From positions 811,804-875,803 of the forward strand of contig PTFA01000311.1 in NCBI GenBank assembly GCA_003342895.1: a stretch of DNA of 64,000 bases. Direction: 5' to 3'. The notes under the pieces were generated by a model, which saw nothing but the letters and a program-made list of their open reading frames with translations, did not search any database and was not told the origin of the DNA. The DNA is from Casuarius casuarius (Eukaryota > Chordata > Aves > Casuariiformes > Casuariidae). Positions 36,301 to 50,425 of this stretch are shown here, piece by piece. Position numbers and translations under genes: made by a program. How positions within the stretch are numbered: the first letter of the stretch is position 1; each line of letters starts with the position of its first letter.

Positions 36301-39292
36301 AAAAGTATTTGAAGTTAAGACTTTTGCATGATAAAAAGCTGAAATATGTAACTGAGATTTTCAGTGCTTTGATGAGTTTAAATAATCTTTATACTTATTC
36401 TACAAAAATCCAGTATATCAGTTTTCTACTAGAAAAACAACTGTCAATCTACAGTTAAAGAGTAATTGGGGAGGTCCTATGGCGATTCACTAGCACTATT
36501 TCCAGCATTAAATTGCTTTCTTTGACTTGAGTTCACTTCTTCTACTATTAAAACTAACCAGCTTAGCAGTAGGAATCTGTTTTCAGAGCTCTAGTATTTC
36601 TAACAAAGTCAACCAAGCAAATACCAAAATTACAGAGCAGTAGATATAACATCTCCCACGGGTTCAGTTGCTGTTGTACTTAATCCTACTGTGGTCAGTG
36701 GTACTCTCTGTATGCAATGGAAGTGTGGATTAATAACACTGACATTACTGATGCACTCTAGATTTATATATACAACTGAGAACAGAATCAGGCAACCAAT
36801 TCTGTTCTAAATTTGTTCAGCTTTCATTTATCAAAGCAGTTATTTTCACTCCCTCCAATCGTCTCATCTCACTGATGTTCTTCAAGCAGGTAATTTCTGC
36901 TATTATTTACATGGTTAAGACTTCCAGAGACTCAGTAACTATCTCTTCCCTCAGTGATAAATTCTGCTAAGAAAAAACAACCTAGTGATATCAAAAACGA
37001 TTCCCAATACCATGCTGTTTCATTAGAAAGAAATTGCTTCATTTTTTATTACAAAATAATCAACAGAATATGAAGACAGTAAACATCCTAAGGAATGCAA
37101 AATGTAAAACTGACAACGGCTAACATGCTTTGGTTAAAAAGTTATGATTGGAATACAAACTGGAAGAGACATACTCAGTACAAGAAATTCACAGAGGAAT
37201 AGTTGATAGTTCCATAAAGACTTCAGACAGGTAGAAGACAAAGGTACAAGGCAATACTTACAGAAAGATATATGTGATGAAGAAGGAAAGAGAAATAAAA
37301 TATCCAGCAAATAAAGCATATCTTCTTCGTCCCCATCTACACCCCTAAAACACCAAACTGTGTGAAATTATGGCTAACAGCCATGAAGTCCAGAAAATAT
37401 AGATGAGTACCATGTACAGGACAGAACAAAACATTTGCCAGCCCTTACAGAAATTCAGATCACAGCATTTGGAGCCACACAAATTTACTAGAAGAAAACC
37501 AAACCTATGAAACAGAGTTGCAACAAACAACACTTAAGGAGTAAAAGTATAGTTCCACACCCTTGTTCTCCCAGGCCACTCCTCAGCACTATAAAAGATT
37601 ATCTCAAGAAAGAAACAATCTATATTGGGGATCCCAATGTCCTCCACCAGGACATGAGTAACTCCCATTGACGTGCACATTGTGGGGAGAATACTCTTGC
37701 TCAGTTTCAAGACATGGACTTAGATGAACTTCAGGTGAATTTTACAGATAGCTGTTGAGCTGAAATAGTATTGAGCTGTCAAAAGCATGTCCTGCCTTGC
37801 TAAAATTGGTATCCAAAATCTAAAGGTCAAAACCACACTCAGCATGAACAGCAAGAATATTCTTGGTTGTTTCTGTCTCTTCAGCATCCAAAGACCCAAG
37901 AACCCCCCCAAAATCTACCGGGTTTGAAATCTGAAGGATGGACAATAAGCTCAGCAGCTTATACAACAAAAAGGGGAGAAAAGCTTGCCATCCATTCCCA
38001 GATCTGCAAGGTATCAAAATGCCAGCAATGAAAATATCATCAATATAAACATGCCAGACGAAACTGCTTGTCACAAAAAGCACCCCAGATTTGTTTGCTC
38101 CTAAGTATGCCTTCCTTCAGTGTTAAGTACACTGCTGCCCTTTCAAGTCTCAATCACACTGAGAAAAGCCCTTTGCAAGTTCAAGTAGCTTCTAGACTTC
38201 TGACATCGATCTGCTCTCCAGAGCAAGAAGAGACTCTCATTTGCCATCCTCTTCACTTCTGTGTTCATTTTCAGGACTAAGCTGGGCCAGAAAAGGGAAA
38301 CATTCTTGTTAATACTGGATTTGCCACTAAAACATCATCCATCATAACATTTCATATGGACTTTTAGAGTCTTTTTGCTTATACTGCATTCCTGGTTTCA
38401 CCTTTAGCTCCTTCTTCTGTTTTCTTTTCTGCCATTTTCATCTCTTTTTTTCATTTCATGTAGTCTGTACACCTTCTGGTGTACAGTGCAGCCAGAATGA
38501 TGAACAGAGGTGAACAAAAGCATAGGGGAGGCAATAATACTCTGAGCCAGATCCCACCATTTCTGAAAGTAATTTCAGCCATTCAGAAACAGTTATTTTA
38601 CTCACAACTAAAGGATCAAGTCCTATGACAAAATAGTTGGATAAGATTTCTACAGAGTATATCATTATTACACAGTGAGCACTAAGAAGTGATATACTAG
38701 GAAATGGCAAGCTAAAATCACTGTTTCTCAACCTTCATTTGAAGGACCACCTAAGTTTCTGGAAAGGAACCCACAGACCATCTTAAGCAGTACTGCCACA
38801 TTGGTTCTCATTTATCAGCAAAATTAGGCCCTGTTTTGAATGGTCAATTGTTATTTTTATTTTCTCTTTTTTTCACTTGTGGTCAAATGCGTGCATATAA
38901 ATTTTCTGGAAGTTTTTTCTTGACATCACAGTCAACATTATAATGCCTTACGAACCACAGCACACACAGAATGCTGCCTTGGACAAAGAGAGGTCATAAA
39001 CTTTATGGCAAACTTGTGTGCAATTGCTACAGATGACAACATTCAGCATTCCTTTCTTAATAACTGTCTTACTAACCATCTATATAGAGGGCATAAGTTT
39101 GGTTTTTATGTAACTGGCGACGGCAGGACTTAGGCAAAACTAGGACAGGAGAAATGCATTATTTTTACTTCCCATGCACAAGGAACATCAGAATATCATA
39201 TATACAAAATGCAGTATATGAATAATACTTTCATTATTTTTGACTGAAGCATTAGACTTTGAATGTGTATCTTTTCCCTCTTCAGCCTTTAG
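33393..39292. other. Noncoding stretch, no gene recognised
   Basis: The longest open frame is 114 codons (33862-34206), with no domain recognised and overlapped by other frames. Short words such as 'aaaatcaatgggacttaaa' (34652-34670) and 'gagtaactcccattgacgtg' (37656-37675) recall fragments of the palindromic relic repeats but are too short to call. A mildly CpG-containing patch lies at 35280-35345. Minus-strand frames between 37134 and 38083 are 60-87 codons, with no shared structure. Confidence 0.5.
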
Positions 39293-39381
39293 GACTTTGA
39301 GGTTGCCATTGCTGCTGTCATTGCAAATACAAATGCTATTCCAGATCTAGGATCTCATCCCATTGTTGGAGGAAGCATCAT
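39293..39381 (+). other. Splice-bounded open segment, possible exon
   Basis: A pyrimidine-rich run with two AG acceptors (ending at 39285 and 39292) precedes an open frame beginning GAC TTT GAG. A donor of the form CAT|GTAAGC follows, with GT at 39382-39383. With the second acceptor the 89-nt segment stays open in frame and encodes about 30 residues, rich in Ala, Ile and Val (starting DFEVAIAAVIAN), with Pro and Gly in the second half. The next in-frame codons at the donor are ATG TAA. No homologue is recognised. Both splice signals are good, but such pairings arise by chance in 64 kb; a lncRNA exon or nothing at all is possible. Confidence 0.18.
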
Positions 39382-41989
39382 GTAAGCATCCCATCCACTT
39401 ACCTGGTAGGTAATGTTAATGAACACTGTTAATGAAATGAGGTTGGCAGATAATGAGTGAATGGGGAAGTGGGAATTCTTACAGTGCCCAGAGAACTTTC
39501 CCATCTCTAGCTAACATGTCGCACCTCTCCATGCTAGTGTTACACTACATCCTAGGAAGAAGAACAATGCTATTTTCTAACAGAAATCTGCATCCCTCTA
39601 ACTTCCAGCTTCACAATTCTCTGTGAAGAAAGAATGGCCCACATGATTTGATTCTACAGGCAGCTGAGAGTAAAATCTGTTCTGTCATGCTTCACTGTGA
39701 ATGACAATGCTTATAATATCTCTGTAAGATGCAATTTTTTCATGTCAATAGAAAGTTGATATTCATAATCTAAGCAATAATTATCCTTTGTAAATGCCCT
39801 TCTTTTTGGCTGCCATTCTCATTAAGGCTGTTTCAATGCATGGTCCCCAGGCTGTACACAAAATGCAGCTATTTACTCTGATGGAAAGAGAGGAGAAAAG
39901 AGATTTTTGTTGCATGGAAAAAAATGTAATAAGCTGTTTTATTTTTTAATGCTATTAGCCTAGTGCTTGGGGTTTCTCCCTCCTTGAATTTATTCTTATT
40001 GTTTTGAAAAACAAAAATGTTTTATCATTAAAAAGGGGGACATTCTAACTCCACTATACATCAAGTCACTTCTTTGTTGCTCTTTTTGCTGTTATTTACC
40101 GGGGGTGGACTGTGTAATTCCCTCTTTGAGCAGATCCTTTACTGAAAATAGTTTACCTGCTTTGAGAAGAGCAATTAACTTTGATTTATAAGCCCTAACT
40201 AAAAGGCACAGAATCCTATCATCTCTGTATGTGTGTAAGAACCCATCCACACAGAACACAAAGTGGGGAAAAGAAAGGGAGTTTCCTCGTAACTGCCATA
40301 GAACAACTGACCTAAAGCCTGAGGACTCTAACCTGATATTTTTAGCATTACACATGCATGTAAGCTTGGTCTTGTCTTCTTACATTGTTACACATATGGC
40401 TCCAGGAGAAGCATACTCTGCTTTTTATCCAGCTGCTAAGATGTACCCACAACTATGTATTTTTTGAGAGCAGGCTTAACTCTTGCTTTTCTACATATTT
40501 TACTTATTGCCATGAGTTATTAGGAAGTAGACTTTCACACCCACTCAGAAAACCTGTATAAACTAAAAGTCATTTCAATCTGGCAAACAGGATAGGTGAT
40601 TGGACTTCTGCAAGAAATGGCCCTCTGTTGACATATAACAAAAGATCCCACAGTCAGATATGTCTCCCATAGCCCTGACTCTCCCCAGCAGGCAGCTTCA
40701 GAAGATGCTGCCATAAAGGGTTTGGCAAACCTTCTAATCCTTCGTTGTTTGTCCTTTGTTAGAATAGCATAAGCTCTAAAAGAAACACATAATTCATACA
40801 TTAGACACACAGAGGAAAAAAAAAAATCCAGTCTTTCATCCATCATACAGATTGCTGTGCAAGGGTTCGCTTAGTATAAACAAAGCACACAAGGCAAGAT
40901 CTCTTGATCATTCACCTCTCTAAGATTAAGCGCGAGTACATCTCCTGCTGTTTCTCTGATACTAAATGACAGTAAACCTTCCTCTTTTCCTGTTAGGGTA
41001 TCTCAGATGTCAGATGAGGGGAAAACTTGGCAGAAAAATGATAAAAGTAAACAGAGTGAATATCATCCTTCTCTGATATGCCGAATTAGTGGCTTCTTGC
41101 AAAATGGCAGCTGCCGCTTTTAGGAGTGCCTAGTTGTGCTTAAACAGGCACCATACCAGAGCACAGTCAACCAGCTATACAGAGGGACCAAGTACAGTAG
41201 TAAGCAAAAGAGTATTTTAAGGAAGTGGTAAGACCAGGACGAAGCAAAACTTCAATGCAAAAAATACATTATTTTCAATTTCTTCACAGAAGGAACATCA
41301 GAATACATGAAATATAGTCTACAAATTGGGTATTTATTTTCAGGATCTTTGCCTGAAGCACAAGAACTGTGTGTCAGAAGGACTGTGCTCCTGAGGTTTT
41401 CTTCACAACTTGGTGGGATCAAGGGGAGTGCATATGTCTGAAATACCCTATTAAAACTCTGCAAACTACTCACTTCTCCCAGGAAGGGCCAACACCATTC
41501 CCAGACTCCGGATCAGCATCAGAATTTTCTTTACGTTGCCTTCACAAAGCAATTTCCCCTGATCACAACAAAGATTCCAACAACTGCCCCCAAACCCTTA
41601 CTTTCCTAGCTCTTTCTCCCAGCTGACCGCCTTCCAGCAAGCAAATAGCTGATCAGTCCTCAAAGTCCTTGAAGGACTATCCAGGTGGTGAGAAAGGCCA
41701 TAGCATGGGAGATCTGCCCAGCAGTATGGCTGTTCGTACCTCGCAACCCTTCCCCTGCCCCATCTGCTTCTGATTCATACCCGATGCTCCCCGCACACTG
41801 CTGTTGATTAATTGATCCTTTTTCCACATGCAGTCGCTTGTTCATTATCATAACTATATGTTTCAGTCTCCTGAGGAAAGATAACTTGACAGCTTGGTGC
41901 TATGTGTCATGGCTCGTCCACATGGAACACTCAGGAAAATTCATCGTAATTATCCTTTCAAGTGGATTAGTTGAACCACATTAAAAGCC

Positions 41990-42135
41990 CAGAGTAAATG
42001 TGACCTGAATTTGGTTTAGTTTAATTTGCTGCAGAAATGAATTAAGCAAAATTAAATTAAGCCACTTTTATTCTAAATGTGTGAATTCACAGAGCTGTAA
42101 TATGGTTTATCTAATGCACTTTAAGATTTGACCTG
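41990..42135. promoter_or_regulatory. Homeodomain-motif-rich enhancer-like patch
   Basis: Within about 145 bp there are clustered TTTAATTT, GAATTAAGC and AAATTAAATTAAGC words with a TGTGACCT nuclear-receptor-like half-site near 41998. The sequence is unique and non-repetitive. This texture resembles conserved developmental enhancers, but no conservation evidence is available here. Confidence 0.22.
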
Positions 42136-43639
42136 CACAGGCAAACCTTTACAATCTAAGAATTAATGTCTTAGACAATTTTGCCATACATGCAAGTTCA
42201 GGAACATGGTGGGTTGCTTGGTAAAACAAATCAGAGCAGTCAGGCAAAGTACCATTCTCGATTTTCCATCCACAAGCTGCTCCATGAATCCTCTGTCTAC
42301 AGCCATTATGGAGACTGAATGCCCAAATTTTACATGCCTGTCATTGACCTTCACCTTCTGAGACCCACTTCTTCTGGAAAGAGATATAAATCAAAACAAA
42401 TGAGCTTCAAAAACAAGGGGAGAAGGCTGGCATAAACTAAAGGAGTGGAATGCAGCCAGAAAGTACACAGAGGTAAAAGAAACACCCTGTCATTTCAGTG
42501 GAAAGCAAAACCAGGGGGATTCTCTCTGTGCTATTTTACTTAGCACAATTTTAGTCAGCACAGAAACCCTGAAAAACCAATGGATGGCCAGAGGGTACAG
42601 TGTGGTGATGGAAGACTGGGGATAAGGGAGAAACATAAGTTATCTTTATATGTATTTTTCAAATTAACAAATATAATCCTCTATAGAAAACACGAGGTAG
42701 CCTGGGAAGAGCTCCAATAAGCAGCAGGCAGACAGCCAGCTTTGGCTTGAGACACTTACTGAAATAGAAGGAAGAAAAAAAAAAAAAAGCCCTCAGCTGA
42801 GAGGGCTGAATCCCTAATGCACTGAGAACAATGATGTCAATCCCCAAGTTCGTTACAGACCAGAACTAGTCCCCACTGGTGAGAAGGACTCAGAAAGCAT
42901 CGTTTCCAATGACAAAGTCGTCAAAAGCCACACGCACCCTTTCTTATGACCCCAGTGCTTTTAGAAAAGAAGATGCTGGGCTGCAGAGGGAGCTGTACAC
43001 CCATAATTTTGGTGCAGCAGCTGATGAGGAAAGATGGTCCTCCAAATTATAATGACATCTCTGAGATGCATTCTTTAGTGCAGGGGTAGCAACACACAGA
43101 CTCCGTAGGGCTCAGTGGAACCTTCTATATTGCTGGCTATATATATTTCTGTCTGCATTTAATCTGTGGGTTTTCTAACAGCTCTGTTTGCTATGTTGAA
43201 GCTGTGCTCCCTGACACCCCAGTTTTGTCTCATATGCAGGTACCATGGTTTAATCTGGATTAATGCAATATTTCCGTTCTCATTTAACAAAGAAAATCTG
43301 TCCTTCTTCCAAGGCAAAGAGCAGAGCACTGAGGCAACAACATGGTTTAAAACTCTTAATTAACTAATGACTACACCATCTTTTGAATTACAACAAAATG
43401 CCTCTGTCAGCACAAAGAATGCCCACATGGATATCTGCTTAATTTACTACCAGTACCAAGGAGATAAAAGGTCTAAAAGAATGCTTTATGGCCAGTCACT
43501 TCAAAAGAAGTTCAATTTTATAGTATTCGTATGGCCAACATACGAGTGGTAAGTAATCTTACCAGTGGATAAAGTACAGCAGTGCATGAATATTACACAT
43601 ATTTGGAATGTGAAAAGGCTTCACAATGGCCTGTGATTC

Positions 43640-43815
43640 TGTAGAAAATACAATGTGCCTGCTAATTTTGTTAATCTAAATTGATATTTGATTTAAATAA
43701 AAATGGAGCAGAGAAGCCAGCTTACAAAAGGCAGCATGTATTCTATTTAATACGTAATTAAGTAGACTGGGTGTATTTGATTCAGCGAATTCTGGTGCAA
43801 ATATGCTTTTCCTGC
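43640..43815. promoter_or_regulatory. Enhancer-like repeat-free patch
   Basis: Words such as GCTAATTTTGTTAATC, TACGTAATTAAG (near 43752) and GATTTAAATAAA alternate with GC-balanced segments. No repeat family or open frame explains it. The call is by texture only. Confidence 0.2.
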
Positions 43816-46800
43816 AAATACACAAGCTGAAGAAAAAGCTAGAAATTCAATACACATATGTTAAACCTCTGCAAATGCATCAGACTTTGGGATTCTCAGT
43901 CTGTACTAAAAACAGCATCATACCTAGCAGGAATCTAAGCTATGAATAGGAAGTGTAAACTACCATTACGATTGTTCCAGTTTAAGTTCATGGTGATTTA
44001 TGATTTAGATGTTTCCACCCAAGGACAAAGACTGGCCTGTTAGCAATGGAGACTATTTCAGATGACCATCGCTACAGTCACAATCCTAACATGCAAGTGC
44101 TTGGATATGGCACTGATAGTAGCCAGTATAAAAATGTGGTGGCAACAACATCCAAGCTTAGCAGTCCTGACAAAATCTCTGAAGTCTTGTGCTTCAACTG
44201 AGAAGAAGCCATGCTCTTTCCTGGGTTATACTAAAGCACAAATAGCAGTTTGACAATACATTTTCAACCAAATATTGCTAGACACGAAAGCTAATAATTT
44301 AGCCATTTTCTGTCAATCTGCTTTGAGCCAGGCTTAATGGGAGGCTGAAAGCAAATGCATGACTCTATCAGAAAAAAACACTTGAATAAATACCCTAGAA
44401 AAATTATTAATGGAGTAAAAGAGGCATTACAGCTGGACTGTCTCTGAAAGCTTATCTGCCAAGGTCTCTGACTTGCCCAGTTGTTCCTTAAAGTCACTTA
44501 GCAAGACTCTGTTTTGATCAGAGATCGCAGAAGACTAATTTACAGACTGTTTTTTCCTTTTAATCTCAGAGGCAATTTTCTGGGTTAGTTTAGTCCCAGT
44601 GCTGTTAAAATAATTCATTTAAAGAATAGAGAATACAGAACATGCACAGAAACTCCCACTACTAAACATGAGCATGGATCAACATGAGCAATTTTGAAAA
44701 GGAATTAGAAGTGCAAAGAGTTGACATACACATTTAAAAAACAGAACATGGAGACACCTTTTTTAATCTGATATACATGTATGTGGTGAAGGGAATATAC
44801 ACTGACAAAGAAACATAAATACCTCTTCACCTCAGTCAAACACAATATCCAGAGCCTGGTGAGTAAAAAGTCTCCGAGGACATCTGTCTCAAATTTGTTT
44901 GCTCGGGGTAAGTGTCATCTCTTTGCCTTGTGTAGTACTGGGCATGTTTGTCTTGCAGTCTCTGCAGAAACCAGAACACAGCTTACCCCTAGTTCAAAGA
45001 CAGATGGAGAAACTACTTTGTTTTTTTATCACTTAGCCTTAGAAACACCAGCTAGGGGTTCTTCATCATGCTTTGGGTTTGGGGAAGAGGACTACACCAC
45101 AGCCCAAAAATACAATTCAGGTTGTATATATTCCAGTTAACTGAGAGCAATAGCAACACGTGTTGGTGCTATCCTGTGTTTCTTCAAGAGAAAGCTAATT
45201 ATTTTCAGTAAGACTTGCAATAGTTTGCAGCAATAGGGCATTAAAGTAGCATATGTGCGCTAGGAGTTGATCAATGCTGGTCTGATTAGCAGCAAGAGGT
45301 CGTATTTTTACATAACTCTACTAGACACTGCCTGAAAAATGAGCAGAAAAATATAACATTGCCTTACCATATGAGAAAGTTCAAATGCCATTCCTAATTC
45401 CCAGGTATTTCAAGAGCTACAGAGAAATAAATTTGTAAGAGAAAAGTGATGTTTTACTTATTCAACATGAGAAACTAGACGATTTCTTTTGTACGTGGTC
45501 CATATTTTTTTTGTTTTTTTACCAAAAATCCTCTGTATTTTCAGAACTAGTTTTTAGTGTAACACTATAGAAGAAATACACTAAAAAGTATTTTAAGGTT
45601 GTCCTGTTTGAGGTTAAGAGAGAAGTAGTATCCTAGTTTGCCTATCAACTTTAATCAACTTCTCTCTAGGCACATGTATTGTGCTTATCACCAGGGTATC
45701 TTGGCAGTTAATTCAGCCATATGTCCATGATGTTCTCACAACTTTGCATACAAATGCTGTAATTTCATGCACAATTTATGAACTTGCATTTAAGAGTGTG
45801 ATTCCATGCGAACAGCTCTGAAAGTCTGAGCCAGCAAAGCTGTCTTTAATAATGTGGGACTGAAACACTGCCACAGCTTTTACCTTGTGTATGCATGTGC
45901 ATGTCTTCCTGTCACCATCATTCAAGCGCAGGCTGTGAGGATAGTCGTGGAGAAGGCATTTTTCAACGAATAAACCTCATTTTTAGGCAGAAAAATCCCT
46001 GGCTGCAAGGTAATCCTGTTCTCACTCTGAGAATTTAAAGAGTGGAAGAGGCAGAGAAGAGGGACAAATGGAAATCAAACTAACTGAAGACACTCTCAGT
46101 TTCTCTTCTGAACACATGTTCTATAGATTTCTCCATTATCAGCAGATATATGCTGTCCATGTACCCACCCATTTCTTCTTCAAACCCAGCTCTTTTCATT
46201 CTAACCATAGTCTTCAAAGCTGAAGTAATTTCTGTTGTCTCACACACATCACAATGACTGACTCTTCTGTATGGTAGGAATTCACTTCAGTTGTCCCATA
46301 CAAATTCACATGCTGCCAATGAAATTTCCAGTGCATAGCCTTCCGCCAGGCCTCTTCGCACCTGCAATGGTGGCTCCTTATTTGTCATTCCAGAGCTTTC
46401 CAAGGCCAGGGACTTGTCACCTCATTGCCTCAAAGTGACAAAAAAACCTACACAACTGTGGCAACCTGGTGAGCAGTGCCTCCCTCAGTCTAGGGCTCTC
46501 TTATCACAAGACCCATATTGTGTGTCAATTATAGCCACTGTACCAGGGGAAATCGGGGCAGGTTACAGCCACACACTCTCTGTACCTCTAGTGAGTGACA
46601 AATCAGAGAACTGGACTCAGAACCTCATGGTTAATTTACCATTGAGGAGATTGATTTGGCTCCCCCTGACTGTTCTTTTATTAGTATTCTAGATCTTGCC
46701 ACATTGTCATTTACTGTGGCTTGGCAGGTGCTTTGCAGCTGCTGCTCCACATCAGGAAGCAAATATTCCATCTTTTGTGTCCCAAATGCAGAAAATGTAG

Positions 46801-49800
46801 CCTATGAGACATAATAAGAGATTCCCCATGGCCTCCATAGAAACTGGGAATGCCATAATGGTACACTGGCTAACACATGGGGAGAGAGAAAGAGCAATAG
46901 AGCACTGAAAAGAGTCCATGCGTCTAATATATTTCCAAAAAATGATCGCTTTCCCACAAGACATATGGAAACAACTGCTTTAACTGACTATATAATGCCC
47001 CTTCATAAAGATAAGGCCAATCTGTTTGACAGATGACACAGAGCCAAGAAATGCATGAGTGTTCTCCGTGGGCTAAGAAGCAGTAATGTCTCTGTGCTAG
47101 AGTTACTGCCACTATTAAGACTAGGTGCAGAGTATTAATTATATTCACAGCAGAAACAGAAGTAAAGGCTGTGGCACAGCAGCATAATAGTAGTGAGACT
47201 GTCATTTCCCAGTCCAAACTTCTCTAATTAAGTTGATGTCTCCTGTTCAGGTCTATAGTCTTGATTTCAAAGGGCATTTAAAAAAAATAAAGCAAACAAG
47301 AAAACACAGTTTAACTCCTATCCAAGCAATGAGGGACAAAAGTTTTGAGGTTTTTTGTTTGTTTTTTTAATCTAGGAATTGTCTACCATCCTACTTTGAC
47401 AGCACTCACACTGCAGAATCTAACTGATCTTAAAGTTAGTCAGGAATTGGTACATTTGAGGCTTACTTTGCACATTATAACTCAAGACTTGCAGATGAAT
47501 GAGAGTACAGGGAAAATCATGTTGCTCCATGTCTCCCTATGATAAGCAAATCTTATAGTCTAGAGAGTAATTTACAGCCCAATTCCAACACTAAGGCTTG
47601 GTATCATGACACCTAGTGTAGCTATTCATACTGCCGGTTCCCTGAGTGGTGTACATCAATTTCACAAACAATTCTGCCTATCTGTTTTTCTCTTTTTTTA
47701 CAGTACAAATTATCTATGTATTTGTGTTGCTTGGTATTTTTATTGAAACGTTATTCCCTAGAAAAAAGGAGGCTCCAAAGGTAAATATACCTCCAAAGGA
47801 AAACTGCACCTTTTAAATTTTGCATTCTTAGTGAAGTCTGAAATTGCATTTCTCAAAGTAAAAGCTTCAACCTGCTTCTGTTTATTTTGCTTCAAGAGGA
47901 AAAAGTTGTCCCACTGCTTTGTAGTCTTACCTTTGCCATTGAAAGAAAAAAAAAATTACAAAGGTAAGCATATCTGAAAAGGAAGAAATCACAGCATTTG
48001 GGGCAAAATGTTCCTTTCCCTTTTTAATATTTTCATTTCACTTCTGTTTTCCTGAGTAGTCAGTCCATTCATTTGTCTACATAGCTGTTTGTTTACTTTT
48101 TCAAATTAAACTAGTTCTCTTGAAGTTTATCCATTTAATTCTCTTGGAGGGGTGTTGAAGAAATCATTAGTCACTGGTTTCTTTTTCCTAGGTTATTAAA
48201 AACTAATAAAATGTCACTTAATTAGACTATACAGTGAGAATCCACTTAGACATTAGAAATAGACTTAAAAACTGCCAATCTTCTTCCTCACTACCAAGCA
48301 AGACTTTATAATAAATCATTATTCCTTGTAACTGAATTTAGTAATTACAAAGGGCCTCATTCTTCATTATATTCACTATAGCTATATCTATCTCCATAAG
48401 TTATCTCATTTATTTGTACCAAGAGTACTATTAAATATAGTATTAATTTATCTGAGCAGGGTAAGGAAAGAAGTCCTTAGAGGATATTATTGGTAATGGT
48501 CTGAAAAAATGCTTTTTGCTTATTCAAAGCCTCTACAAGTGCCCACGGTATTAACTCTCTCACCGCAGCATGGCAATGCTCTAGAGCCCTGAGCATGGGG
48601 ACTGTGCAGGAGGTGAAAGGGCCGTTCAGTGGCCATGTCTATCCGAAGCATGGTTTCTGTGCTGAGCCTTGAACTTAGATGACAATTACTGTCAGCTGGA
48701 ACACAGACCACTTTCCCTAAGGAAATGAACCAAGACCTCCAATTTATTTCATATAGGCTATTTAAGAGCCATCAGATAATAATGGCCTTCAGTCACTGCC
48801 AACCCATGGTGAATTTAAAATAGTGACCTAGAGGTGAAAGGCTCTATGTCATGATCCCCTAGGCACACAGTCCCTCCATCATGCCATTTATTAGGCAGCT
48901 TGGTCCTGAGACTACATTTATTTATACCATAATATTTCATGTTATATTGTCCGAGGTTAATAAAGCCTCATTAACAGCTGTCAGTAAACCCCATAAAGCT
49001 CTCCAAGATTTCATTTTACAATAATGGCAAAGAACCTCACAATTTGTTTTTCCCTGTCCAATCTCAAATACCCTACAGCAAAAGCTAAAACATGGGAGAG
49101 GAAAAAAAAAAAAAGGTATCTGTTGAGGAAAAGTCAAAAGTAGCATTGGTCTCCAGGTCACTGAGTTATGAAACCATTTGTCATGCGTGATAAGTTAGCT
49201 AAAACTGTCTTTCTCCTCTCGCTCCTTTAGAGATAACAGTGTAGGGAGGAGAGGGAGTATAATTCTTCAAAAAACATGACAGGAAAAAAGATATCTACAT
49301 AACCTTACTCTTCATTTCAGATATTCACATTTTTCTATAAAAGCATTGAGAAAACACTGTTCTGCAGAAATAGACACATGGATTGTATGATAAGGAGAGT
49401 GCAGAGAAAAATGCTCTGCAATAGGCAAATACATCTTTCTCCATGCACCATGCCATACATTCCATGCTATGTCTAGTATGGCTTCAAGGAAAAAGCCTGG
49501 CTAATAATGAGAGCATTTCTTAATTGTTGCATCTTTGTTTCAAAATTCCCATTAACTTGACTCGAACCAATTTCACCTTTGACCTTAATCAGGCCACTAT
49601 TTTCCAGCATTTCAGCCCTCTGAACTGAAAAACTAAGCAAACTTACTTTCATATAGACACAAGGGCCTCTGGGCCTTGGTGCTTTTATATTTGAATTCTG
49701 AGTATCACTTAAAATTATCACATTGTATTTTCTTAAGTACATAAAAGTAGTATGTTTTCCAAAAGAAAAAGATGGGGGTTTTTTTCTTTTTAAAAAGAAA

Positions 49801-50204
49801 ATAGGAGCTTCCTACAGGGCTCTTCAGTACTGGGAATTCAGAAGTTCGTAATTCCTTTTTTTATCTTGTTTCAAGCCAGAACAGCTCTAGAATATTCAGA
49901 AAAGAAAATAATTAACATATTAGCTGAAGAGAGTTCTTAAGAGTTGTGTGTATGTTAACAGAAACACACTGAAGCTTTCAGCAGGAATATACTAGACACA
50001 GTTGAAGGAGGGTGCCAACAGGTCATGGCAGGAATGAGACGTGAATTTTTACTTTTTTACAAACATAAACAAGGAGAAAGTACACCCAGCAATCAGCTTT
50101 GAAACTAAAGCGCAAACTTTGCCTCTGTATGCACACACAATTCGGAAATAGATATGCAGCATCTCTTCACCAGACAGTTCCCAATCCATATAAATAAAAC
50201 ACAA

Positions 50205-50335
50205 AGGAGTGGAAGATAAGAGAGGGGCTGAGAAGCAAAATGATTTGTCCAAGGTCACAAACCTGGCAGACATAGAAAGAAACCTGAGATTCCCGACTCC
50301 TGTTCTGGGCTAAATCTAGAGGAGAAAGGGTCAGC
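50205..50335 (-). repeat. MIR-class SINE relic (antisense)
   Basis: On the plus strand the word 'ttgtccaaggtcacaaacc' (50245-50263) is the antisense of the MIR core 'gtgaccttgggcaag'. It is followed by 'gagattcccgactcctgttc' (50286-50305), matching the antisense 'gggattcgaacccaggtctg...actcc' part. A plus-strand 'gaggggctgagaagcaaaatga' run precedes it at the expected place for 'ggctcagagaggttaagtga'. Good order and spacing make this the clearest MIR copy in the window. Confidence 0.7.
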
Positions 50336-50373
50336 TCTAGCTTGATATTCTTGCATATAGCCATTCCTCTCCA

Positions 50374-50425
50374 TCTCTCTCTCTCTGTCCCTTCCCCACC
50401 CCTGCCAAAAAAAAAAAAAAAAAAA
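50374..50425. repeat. Short CT tract and poly-A run (19)
   Basis: A (CT)6-like tract ends near 50386. It is followed by C/T-rich sequence and an uninterrupted A run at 50407-50425. Two minus-strand open frames start near here and read the run as polyphenylalanine, so they are rejected. Confidence 0.9.

Larger units (their letters stand above)
39382..50204. other. Long noncoding stretch with enhancer-like patches
   Basis: About 10.8 kb without a credible gene; open frames are at most 103 codons. Two repeat-free patches at 41990-42135 and 43640-43815 are described separately. A-runs occur near 40814, 42777 and 49100. About 47275-47360 is A-rich then T-rich. I see no transposon that can be placed. 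Confidence 0.55.
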
